Of a stretch of DNA of 64,000 bases, positions 58,283 through 64,000 are shown one piece after another. The stretch covers positions 35,059-99,058 of the forward strand of contig CALLMM010000050.1 of NCBI GenBank assembly GCA_938005745.1, given 5' to 3'. A program made the translations under genes and the position numbers. The notes under the pieces were generated by a model. That model ran no database searches, was not told the origin of the DNA, and saw only the letters and a list, made by a program, of their open reading frames with translations. The first letter of the stretch is position 1, and every line of letters starts with the position of its first letter. The DNA is from an uncultured Chthonomonadales bacterium. GTDB taxonomy: Bacteria > Armatimonadota > Chthonomonadetes > Chthonomonadales > CAJBBX01.

Positions 58283-59384
58283 GCCCTTTCTCCTTCAGCT
58301 TCTGCAGGAACTCCGCCGAGTTTGCCGGCGTGATCACCTCGACCCCGGTATCAATGATGTTGCCGTTCACCTTCATCCCCATCGCCTCCAGCTCCGGCTT
58401 CATCTCGTTCATGGCGGCGGTGAAGCCCTTGCGGTTGATCAGGTAGAGGATTTTCGTGTTCAGGCGTCCGAACTCATACGGCTTCTGAACCACGGTAACG
58501 TCCACCAGTCCGTTTTTCAGGTTCTCCAGCGTCTTGGGCTCTCCGTCAAAGCAGATGATCTTCACCTTAGTGCGGATGTTCTGCGAGACCACGACATCCA
58601 CAATGGCGGGACCGTTGTAGGAGTAGAGACCGAGAAAGCCGTTGATCTGTCCGCCGTACTTGGAGATGGCGTCCTGAACATTGCGACGGGCGCGGGCGGT
58701 GTCCTTATCGTCCTCAAAGGGAGCCTGGAGCATCTCGATCTTCGTGTCCTTGATGGCATCCAGAAAGCCCTGATACCGGTCTCTGGCGTTCTGCGCGCTC
58801 ATATTCCCGACAAAAGCGACCAGCTTGCCGCCGTCGGGAAACAGCTTCTTCGCCTCTTCTCCGGCGCGCTTGCCCGCCTCGTAGTTGTTCGTCCCGATGT
58901 AGAGAAGACGCTTGCTCTTTTCCGAGTCCGAGTCGTAGGTGATGACCGGGATATTCTTTGCGATCGCGCTGTCTATAACGGGAGCGAAGGCGTCCGCCTC
59001 CACCGGGGAGACGGCGATCCCGTCGGCTCCGGCGGCGACGGCATCCTCGAAGATGCGCTTCTGCGCGTTATGGTTGGCTTCCGGTCGCTGTGTGGCGGCG
59101 TCCGCATCCGCGATCTCCTTCTTCATCGCCTCCACGCCTCGATCCATGGCATCCCAGAAGGGAGAGGAGCCATTGGTGATGATCTTGATCAGCACCTTGC
59201 CTTCCGCCTTGCGGGGGGCTTCAAAGGCTCCGGCGGCGGAGGTGGAGGCTTCCGGTCTTCCCGGCGTTACGGGCGGAGGATTGCCGGGGGCGGGAGCGTT
59301 CTCCTGGCAGGATGTCAATGTCAGGGCGAAAGGCATTGCCAGCAGCGCCAGCAGACTTTTTCGGTAGTTGGGCAGTCGGCGCAT
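58269..59384 (-). CDS. Sugar-binding lipoprotein of an ABC importer (RbsB-like)
   Basis: The start is ATG 59384 with AGGAGG ten bases upstream; the frame stays open upstream without similarity. The 371-residue precursor has a lipoprotein signal with lipobox LTSC, followed by a Pro-rich linker. The mature part is a periplasmic-binding-protein fold of the ribose/galactose type: KVLIKIITNGSSPFWDAMDRG, GADGIAVSPVEADAF, PVITYDSDSEKSKRLLYIGT and GFLGLYSYNGPAIVDVV. It captures a sugar at the outer face of the cytoplasmic membrane for the permease gene, which it overlaps by 14 bases. Confidence 0.94.
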   Translation of the reverse strand: MRRLPNYRKSLLALLAMPFALTLTSCQENAPAPGNPPPVTPGRPEASTSAAGAFEAPRKAEGKVLIKIITNGSSPFWDAMDRGVEAMKKEIADADAATQRPEANHNAQKRIFEDAVAAGADGIAVSPVEADAFAPVIDSAIAKNIPVITYDSDSEKSKRLLYIGTNNYEAGKRAGEEAKKLFPDGGKLVAFVGNMSAQNARDRYQGFLDAIKDTKIEMLQAPFEDDKDTARARRNVQDAISKYGGQINGFLGLYSYNGPAIVDVVVSQNIRTKVKIICFDGEPKTLENLKNGLVDVTVVQKPYEFGRLNTKILYLINRKGFTAAMNEMKPELEAMGMKVNGNIIDTGVEVITPANSAEFLQKLKEKGLEST

Positions 59385-59685
59385 GAAAACAGTTCCTCCT
59401 GTTGTGCGGATTGCCTGGCGTGCCGCCGCTCGCGGATGGTCTTCGGAACGGCGGATCAATCTGGAATACTTTCGCCCTGTTTGCGATAATCTCCTCCTGA
59501 GCGTCCGCGGAAACGATTGACTATCTTCCTTCTGGACGTTATAATGAGAGCGAACTTTCGGGTGAGCAGCGCGAGAAGAATTAACGTTCGTATATAGACA
59601 ATTGTTCCCCTCTTTGCCAACATACCTCACCCTCTCCTTCACCCTCTGAGCAGTTTCAGACAACGCTCCCATACGAGGTACGCGC
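59385..59685. other. Divergent intergenic region between the sugar-binding protein and Nramp genes
   Basis: These 301 bases hold the ribosome site of the binding-protein gene, a plus-strand promoter at 59517-59545 and the Nramp leader of about 134 bases. The leader contains two direct TCACCCTCT repeats (near 59628-59648). I see no gene and no known riboswitch by eye. Confidence 0.55.
59517..59545 (+). promoter_or_regulatory. Predicted promoter of the Nramp gene
   Basis: TTGACT (59517-59522) and perfect TATAAT (59540-59545) are 17 bases apart. Transcription from about 59552 gives a leader of 134 bases. Confidence 0.7.
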
Positions 59686-60957
59686 ATGCTGCGACGTCTG
59701 CTGAAGCGACGTTTCGCGCACAGTCGAATAGTCCTGTTCCTCAGCGTGCTCGGTCCGGGAATCATTGCCGCCAGCGCCGGAAACGATGCGGGCGGCGTAA
59801 CCACCTATTCGCAGGCGGGCGCAACATACGGTTATACGCTGCTATGGGTGATGCTGCTGCTCACGTTCAGCCTGGCGATCGCGCAGGAGATGGGGGCGAG
59901 AATGGGGGCGATCACCGGAAAAGGGCTTGCCGACCTGATCCGGGAGGAGTTCGGGGTCCGCGTTACCATCTTCGCCATGTGCGCCCTGCTTCTGGCGAAC
60001 ATCTCCACCACGGTCTCCGAGTTCGCCGGAATGACCGCCGTCATCACGATGTTTCTCCCCGAAGGATCCCGGTACGTGGCGGTTCCCATGATCGCCCTGA
60101 GCGTCTGGCTGCTGGTGGCGCGCGGGAGCTACAAGCGCGTTGAGCGCATATTTCTGCTGCTGTGCAGCGTCTATCTGACCTATGTGATCACGGCGTTTGT
60201 GGTACGTCCTGCGCCTCCCTGGGGCAGCGTGATCAAGCAGACGTTTCTGCCCGATTTTTCCTCCATTCGACCCGATTTCCACTACATTCAGATGGTGATT
60301 GCGCTGGTCGGGACGACCATTGCGCCCTGGATGCAGTTCTATGTACAGTCCTCCGTACGGGACAAGGGCATCCGAACGGAGGACTATCCGCTGGAGCGCA
60401 TGGACGTGCTCTCGGGGTCTATTCTCAGCAACACGATCTCCTTCTTCATCATCGTCACCTGCGCGGCGACGCTGTTCGTTCAGGGGATCCGGATTGAGAG
60501 CGCTTCCGATGCGGCGATGGCGCTGCAGCCTCTGGCGGGGGATTTTGCAAAGATCCTCTTTGCGATCGGGTTCTTCAACGCCTCGATGATGGGGGCGGTG
60601 GTGGTGCCGCTCTCAACCGCATACGCGATCACCGAGTCGCTGGGGTGGGAATCGGGGCTTGGACGACGGATCAAAGAGGCTCCTCTGTTTATCGGGGTCT
60701 ATACGGCGGTGATTGCCATCGCCGCCGTCATCATCCTCTCGCCAACGGTTCCGCTGCTGACCATCATCCTGATTTCGCAGGTGATCAACGGGATACTTCT
60801 GCCGGTCATTCTGGTGCTGATGCTGCTTCTGATCAACAAGCGAAGGCTGATGGGCAACTATCGAAACAGTCGAACCTATAACATCATCGCCTGGACTACG
60901 GTGCTGGTGGTGGCGACGCTTTCGCTGACCTATCTTGCGCTGACCCTTCTGACATAG
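59686..60957 (+). CDS. Nramp-family divalent metal transporter with altered metal site
   Basis: The 423-residue protein has about eleven membrane helices and the SLC11/Nramp fold (FLSVLGPGIIAASAGNDAGG in TM1; MVIALVGTTIAPWMQ in TM6). Canonical Mn/Fe transporters have DPGN in TM1 and MPH in TM6. Here the first is Asp34-Ala-Gly-Gly37 and the second Ala213-Pro-Trp215, so the metal-binding Asn and Met (and the His) are absent while the Asp stays. This matches what has been described for the Mg-transporting NRMT branch, so Mg2+ is a better guess than Mn2+. GAGG lies nine bases before the ATG. It stands next to tRNA-Gln and the ribosomal-protein genes. Confidence 0.9.
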   Translation: MLRRLLKRRFAHSRIVLFLSVLGPGIIAASAGNDAGGVTTYSQAGATYGYTLLWVMLLLTFSLAIAQEMGARMGAITGKGLADLIREEFGVRVTIFAMCALLLANISTTVSEFAGMTAVITMFLPEGSRYVAVPMIALSVWLLVARGSYKRVERIFLLLCSVYLTYVITAFVVRPAPPWGSVIKQTFLPDFSSIRPDFHYIQMVIALVGTTIAPWMQFYVQSSVRDKGIRTEDYPLERMDVLSGSILSNTISFFIIVTCAATLFVQGIRIESASDAAMALQPLAGDFAKILFAIGFFNASMMGAVVVPLSTAYAITESLGWESGLGRRIKEAPLFIGVYTAVIAIAAVIILSPTVPLLTIILISQVINGILLPVILVLMLLLINKRRLMGNYRNSRTYNIIAWTTVLVVATLSLTYLALTLLT

Positions 60958-60977
60958 GGATTTACGATCGGAGCTTC

Positions 60978-61006
60978 TTGACGCGGGGATAGAAGGCTGG
61001 TATAAT
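60978..61006 (+). promoter_or_regulatory. Consensus promoter of tRNA-Gln
   Basis: TTGACG (60978-60983) and perfect TATAAT (61001-61006) are 17 bases apart, 12 bases before the tRNA. Confidence 0.85.
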
Positions 61007-61018
61007 CCGAATGTGTAT

Positions 61019-61089
61019 TGAGGGATCGTCCAGCGGCAGGACAGCGGCCTTTGGAGCCGTTAACCCAGGTTCGAATCCTGGTCCCTCAG
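61019..61089 (+). tRNA. tRNA-Gln (anticodon TTG)
   Basis: The acceptor TGAGGGA pairs perfectly with TCCCTCA. The anticodon loop is CTTTGGA, giving TTG. The T-arm CCAGG-TTCGAAT-CCTGG is intact. CCA is not encoded. Confidence 0.97.
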
Positions 61090-61100
61090 TATAAATGCAG

Positions 61101-61137
61101 AAGCCGGGCAGGCGGGGAGCCTGCCCGGCTTTCGTTT
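61101..61137 (+). terminator. Intrinsic terminator of tRNA-Gln
   Basis: A thirteen-base-pair stem (61101-61113 with 61119-61131, loop GGGGA) is followed by TCGTTT. It lies 24 bases before the end of rplA, so it may also serve that gene in the opposite direction. Confidence 0.75.
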
Positions 61138-61155
61138 GAATCTGGTTGTGTGCGT

Positions 61156-61935
61156 CTATATCTTCTCAGCTAACTTCTGCGTCAGCTGCGTATCTACCGC
61201 CAGGCTCGGTCCCATCGTCGAGGTAACATGGATCCCCTTCAGGTAGCGACCTTTGGCGGCAGAGGGCTTCGCCTTGATCAGCGCGTTCAAGAGGGTCAGG
61301 TAGTTCTGGTAGAGGTTCTCTACCGGGTAGCTCGCCTTCCCGATGGGACAGTGGATGATCCCGGACTTCTCCACGCGATACTCTGCGCGCGTCGCCCCTT
61401 TGATGTCGCGGACCACCTGCGCCACGTTCGGGGTAACGGTTCCCGCCTTGGGGTTGGGCATCTTCTGCTTCAGAATCGGTCCCAGACCCATACGTCCGAT
61501 GATCGGCATCATCTCCGGGGTGGCGCAGAAAAGATCAAACGAAGTCCAGCCGGTCCAGCCTTTTACGATCTTCTCGATCAGCTCCTCCGCGCCGACAACA
61601 TCCGCTCCCGCCTCTTCCGCCTGCGCCGCCTGATCGCCTTTGGCAAAGACGGCAACCTTCCGGGACTTTCCGGTTCCAAACGGCAGGTTCACCGTTCCGC
61701 GAACCATCTGGTCGCCGTGCCGGGGATCCACGCCGAGGTTCACCGCCACCTCGATCGTCTCGTCAAACTTCGCGTTGGCGAGCGACTTGATGCGCTCTAA
61801 CGCCTCGAGGGGGGGCAGCACTTCGTCTTTATTGATCTGTTTGGAGAGCGCGGCGTATCGCTTGCTGTGTTTGGGCTTCCCAAGTTTCGACTCGCGTCTC
61901 TGGCGAGTGGATATCTTCGATCCTGCTCCAGGCAT
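61156..61935 (-). CDS. rplA: Ribosomal protein L1
   Basis: L1 binds 23S rRNA at the mobile stalk near the E site and can repress its own operon. The protein of 259 residues contains GTVNLPFGTGKSRKVAVFAKG, FDLFCATPEMMPIIGRMG and KGIHVTSTMGPSLAVD, all conserved. The N-terminus is a basic extension (SKISTRQRRESKLGKPKHSK) longer than in E. coli L1. AGGAGG lies upstream. It follows rplK by 66 bases; the usual next genes rplJ, rplL and rpoB are not here. Confidence 0.97.
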   Translation of the reverse strand: MPGAGSKISTRQRRESKLGKPKHSKRYAALSKQINKDEVLPPLEALERIKSLANAKFDETIEVAVNLGVDPRHGDQMVRGTVNLPFGTGKSRKVAVFAKGDQAAQAEEAGADVVGAEELIEKIVKGWTGWTSFDLFCATPEMMPIIGRMGLGPILKQKMPNPKAGTVTPNVAQVVRDIKGATRAEYRVEKSGIIHCPIGKASYPVENLYQNYLTLLNALIKAKPSAAKGRYLKGIHVTSTMGPSLAVDTQLTQKLAEKI

Positions 61936-62001
61936 CTATCTACCTCCTGTGGTGCTGTCGGGGTTGTGTCCCCTCCCACTTCTACAGCGCAAGGTGAATT
62001 T

Positions 62002-62427
62002 TCAGTTTTCGACGCGGACGCCCATCGAGCGGGCAGTCCCTTCGATGATCCTCATCGCCGCGTCAATATCGTTGGCGTTGAGGTCGGGCATCTTCTGCTC
62101 GGCGATCGCAGCGATCTGCGCGCGCGTCAGAGTTCCGACTTTGTTGGTGTTGGGCTTATCGCTGCCTCGCTCGATCCCCAGCGCCTTTTTGATCAGGTCT
62201 GCAGCGGGCGGCGTTTTGGTGATAAAGGTAAACGAGCGGTCTTCATAGATGGTGATCTCGACCGGCACAATCGAACCGACCATCGAGGCGGTGCGCTCAT
62301 TGTAGCCTTTAATGAACTCCATCATGTTTATGCCGTAGGGACCAAGCGTTGATCCGACCGGGGGCGCAGGCGTCGCCTTGCCCGCCGCAATCTGAAGCTT
62401 GACCACCGCCGTAACTTTTTTTGCCAC
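62002..62427 (-). CDS. rplK: Ribosomal protein L11
   Basis: L11 forms the GTPase-associated centre with 23S rRNA helices 43/44. The 141 residues match the family: [20 protein letters not shown] at the N-terminus, [27 protein letters not shown], and the C-terminal RNA-binding domain ending [15 protein letters not shown]. The start is GTG 62427, preceded by GGGGAGAG. It sits after nusG in the usual order. Confidence 0.98.
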   Translation of the reverse strand: MAKKVTAVVKLQIAAGKATPAPPVGSTLGPYGINMMEFIKGYNERTASMVGSIVPVEITIYEDRSFTFITKTPPAADLIKKALGIERGSDKPNTNKVGTLTRAQIAAIAEQKMPDLNANDIDAAMRIIEGTARSMGVRVEN

Positions 62428-62495
62428 GACATCTCTCCCCGACAGTTATTCTGGATCGGACAGGACGCCCTGCATCGCTGCCCGCAACGGTCTCA

Positions 62496-63029
62496 TTACG
62501 CTTTTTCGACCTGTGTAAAATCCAGTTCGACCGGCGTCTCTCTCCCGAAGATGGAGATAAAGACCCGGAGCTTCTCCTTATCCGCGTTCACATCTTCGAT
62601 CTTGCCGGTGAAGTCGGCAAAGGGACCGGAGACCACGCGGACGACATCTCCTTTGTTCCACTGCACTTTGGGACGCTGTACGCCGGTTTCACCGGTCTGC
62701 AGAAGCGCATCCATCTCGGTCTGCGGAACGGGGGTGGGCTTGTTGTTTCCCATGCCGGCTCCCACGAAGCCGGTAACGCCGGTAGTGGATTTCACCAGAT
62801 ACCAGGTCTCTTCATCCAGTATCATGTTGATGAAGACATATCCGGGAAACAGCTTGCGCTTCATCTCCACGCGCTTTCCGCCGCGCGTGCGAACCTCCAC
62901 CTCCGTCGGGACGCGAATATCAAAAATCTTGTTGCGAAGGCTGCGAACTTCCGCCTGACGGAGGATGTTCGTCATCACCTTGTTTTCATGCCCTGAATAG
63001 GTATGAACTGCGTACCAGTGCCTTTGCAT
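62496..63029 (-). CDS. nusG: Transcription elongation factor NusG
   Basis: NusG binds RNA polymerase and couples it with Rho or ribosomes. The 177-residue protein has the NGN domain (WYAVHTYSGHENKV, KRKLFPGYVFINMILD) and a C-terminal KOW domain (WNKGDVVRVVSGPFADFTGK). No insertion domain is present. It lies 11 bases after secE, the universal order. Confidence 0.97.
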   Translation of the reverse strand: MQRHWYAVHTYSGHENKVMTNILRQAEVRSLRNKIFDIRVPTEVEVRTRGGKRVEMKRKLFPGYVFINMILDEETWYLVKSTTGVTGFVGAGMGNNKPTPVPQTEMDALLQTGETGVQRPKVQWNKGDVVRVVSGPFADFTGKIEDVNADKEKLRVFISIFGRETPVELDFTQVEKA

Positions 63030-63040
63030 GCCTAGATCGC

Positions 63041-63304
63041 CTATTTACCGAACAGATTGAAGCGCAGAGTGATCTGGGTGAGGATGCCGTCAATCAGGGC
63101 GACGTAGATCGCAACGATCAGGATGACCACCAGCACCACGACTGTCAGACGCCATGCCTCTTTATAGGTGGGCCACTTCGTCTTAGGCGGCTTCAGTTCA
63201 ACCAGGGTCTCCTGAAGGAAGTTTCGCCCTCGCTCGACCTTCGTCGGCTGTGCGTCGCCGGGCGTCGGCGCGCCTTTTGTCGGTTTGACGGTTTTCCCTA
63301 GCAT
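63041..63304 (-). CDS. secE: Preprotein translocase subunit SecE
   Basis: The 87-residue protein has the cytosolic amphipathic segment (NFLQETLVELKPPKTKWPTY) and a single C-terminal membrane helix (LTVVVLVVILIVAIYVALID), the single-span type of SecE. It is required with SecY for export. GAGGAAC precedes the ATG. It follows tRNA-Trp by 138 bases on the same strand. Confidence 0.96.
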   Translation of the reverse strand: MLGKTVKPTKGAPTPGDAQPTKVERGRNFLQETLVELKPPKTKWPTYKEAWRLTVVVLVVILIVAIYVALIDGILTQITLRFNLFGK

Positions 63305-63442
63305 CGAGGTTCCTCACGACCTGCGCATCATGATGGACTACCCATAAGAGAGGAGCGGCTGTCGTATGCCGCTCTTTCTCCGGAAAACGGGCAGAGAAGT
63401 GACCTGCATTATCTGTCCGCTGCGCGTTATATATAGATGGAT

Positions 63443-63518
63443 TGGCAGGGGTGGCAGGATTTGAACCCGCGACCTACGGTTTTGGAGACCGCCGCTCTGC
63501 CAGCTGAGCTACACCCCT
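63443..63518 (-). tRNA. tRNA-Trp (anticodon CCA), with 3' CCA encoded
   Basis: On the minus strand the acceptor AGGGGTG pairs with CACCCCT, the anticodon is CCA, and the T-stem is GCGGG/CCTGC. The discriminator G is followed by encoded CCA (63445-63443). The position between rpmG and secE is the usual one. Confidence 0.97.
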
Positions 63519-63573
63519 AGAGAGAGGGAGTTCCGCAAGGATGGAACCCGGAACCCCTTCCGTATAGACTCGA

Positions 63574-63744
63574 CTACTTCTCTTCGCGATGGACGGTATG
63601 TTTGCGGCACGAAGGTCGGTTGCAGTACTTTTTCAGTTCCAACCGGTTCGGATGCTTCACACGGTTTTTTGAGGAGACGTAGTTGATGGATTTGCACGAG
63701 GTGCAAGCCATCTTGATGACGATCCTGTTCTCTTTGGCTGCCAT
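63574..63744 (-). CDS. rpmG: Ribosomal protein L33 (zinc-binding type)
   Basis: The 56-residue frame starts at ATG 63744 and ends at TAG 63576-63574. It reads [19 protein letters not shown] and ends [14 protein letters not shown] and CNRPSC hold the four cysteines of the zinc-ribbon (C+) form of L33. The bases between tuf and tRNA-Trp contain only this gene. It starts seven bases after the tuf stop, so it is coupled to tuf. Confidence 0.96.
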   Translation of the reverse strand: MAAKENRIVIKMACTSCKSINYVSSKNRVKHPNRLELKKYCNRPSCRKHTVHREEK

Positions 63745-63750
63745 CGGAAA

Positions 63751-64000
63751 TTACTCCAGCACTTTGCTGACGACTCCGGCTCCGACGGTGTGTCCGCCCT
63801 CTCGCACGGCGAAGCGCAGTCCCTCTTCCATCGCGATCGGCTGCAGCAGCTCCGCCGTGATGGTGATGTTGTCGCCCGGCATCACCATCTCCACGCCCTC
63901 CGGAAGCATCATCGTTCCCGTCACGTCGGTCGTCCGGAAGTAGAACTGCGGACGATACCCCGAGAAGAACGGCGTGTGACGACCGCCCTCCTCCTTCGAC
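63751..64000 (-). CDS. tuf: Elongation factor Tu, C-terminal end (cut by window edge)
   Basis: Eighty-two codons of the C-terminal beta domain are visible: [50 protein letters not shown] and the end SKVLE. This is the standard EF-Tu terminus, ending in a TAA. The GTPase domain lies outside the window. The tuf-rpmG-trnW-secE-nusG-rplK-rplA order is the common bacterial one. Confidence 0.97.
   Translation of the reverse strand, partial: SKEEGGRHTPFFSGYRPQFYFRTTDVTGTMMLPEGVEMVMPGDNITITAELLQPIAMEEGLRFAVREGGHTVGAGVVSKVLE

Noticed and set aside
58122..59489. 455-codon plus-strand frame over the ABC transporter genes
   Set aside because: It runs antisense across both the permease and the binding-protein genes, which are strongly supported, and its composition is that of a codon-bias shadow.

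Overview
The window is ordinary bacterial chromosome of moderately high GC, densely packed with genes. I see no transposase, phage gene, rRNA operon, CRISPR array or replication origin. The lineage cannot be proved from sequence alone. The mix of secreted sugar-oxidation proteins (Gfo/Idh/MocA, tandem DUF1080, DUF6807/PmoA, DUF5060) with GlnD, a Rex-led tetrapyrrole operon and TatA/B fits Armatimonadota best, with Planctomycetota or Chloroflexota as alternatives. Promoters in front of tRNA genes match the sigma-70 consensus closely, and TTG start codons with good ribosome sites are frequent.

Layout. 1-1595: tail-less intradiol dioxygenase and a secreted esterase. 1.8-8.6 kb: O-methyltransferase facing a four-gene operon (MFS transporter, PmoA-like DUF6807 protein, 94-residue unknown, large secreted glycosidase-like protein). 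8.8-14 kb: Gfo/Idh oxidoreductase, thymidine kinase, hydrolase, acyltransferase, cytosolic GAF histidine kinase. 14.3-24.7 kb: PhyH oxygenase and a long minus-strand series (glnD, aminotransferase, FGGY kinase, nth, cyclase-ATPase, acyl-CoA ligase). 25-31.4 kb: alr, a candidate small RNA, phosphodiester glycosidase, rhodanese, DUF3857-transglutaminase protein, ald.

31.5-39.4 kb: tetrapyrrole operon rex-sirC-hemA-hemC-nadB-cobA/hemD-hemB. It takes glutamyl-tRNA to uroporphyrinogen III and siroheme precursors, under a probable NADH-sensing repressor. 39.8-47.3 kb: glycan catabolism on both strands (DUF5060 glycosidase, phhB, two Gfo/Idh enzymes, mgsA, tandem DUF1080, TIM-barrel isomerase). 47.4-50 kb: three tRNAs, a pseudopilin-like protein, a MacB-type permease. 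50-55.6 kb: a single polypeptide fusing a SEDS glycosyltransferase to a class B penicillin-binding protein, then secG, tatA, tatB-like and a pfkB kinase. 55.7-61 kb: tRNA-Leu, beta-propeller protein, sugar ABC transporter parts, an Nramp homologue with an altered metal site, tRNA-Gln. 61.1-64 kb: rplA, rplK, nusG, secE, tRNA-Trp, rpmG and the end of tuf.

Best candidates for a second look: the HhH-SEDS-PBP fusion, the orphan terminator with upstream hairpins at 26.15-26.28 kb, the Nramp homologue, the dispersed palindromic repeat family at 14.1, 15.2 and 39.6 kb, and the PmoA-like/glycosidase operon with its unknown 94-residue member.
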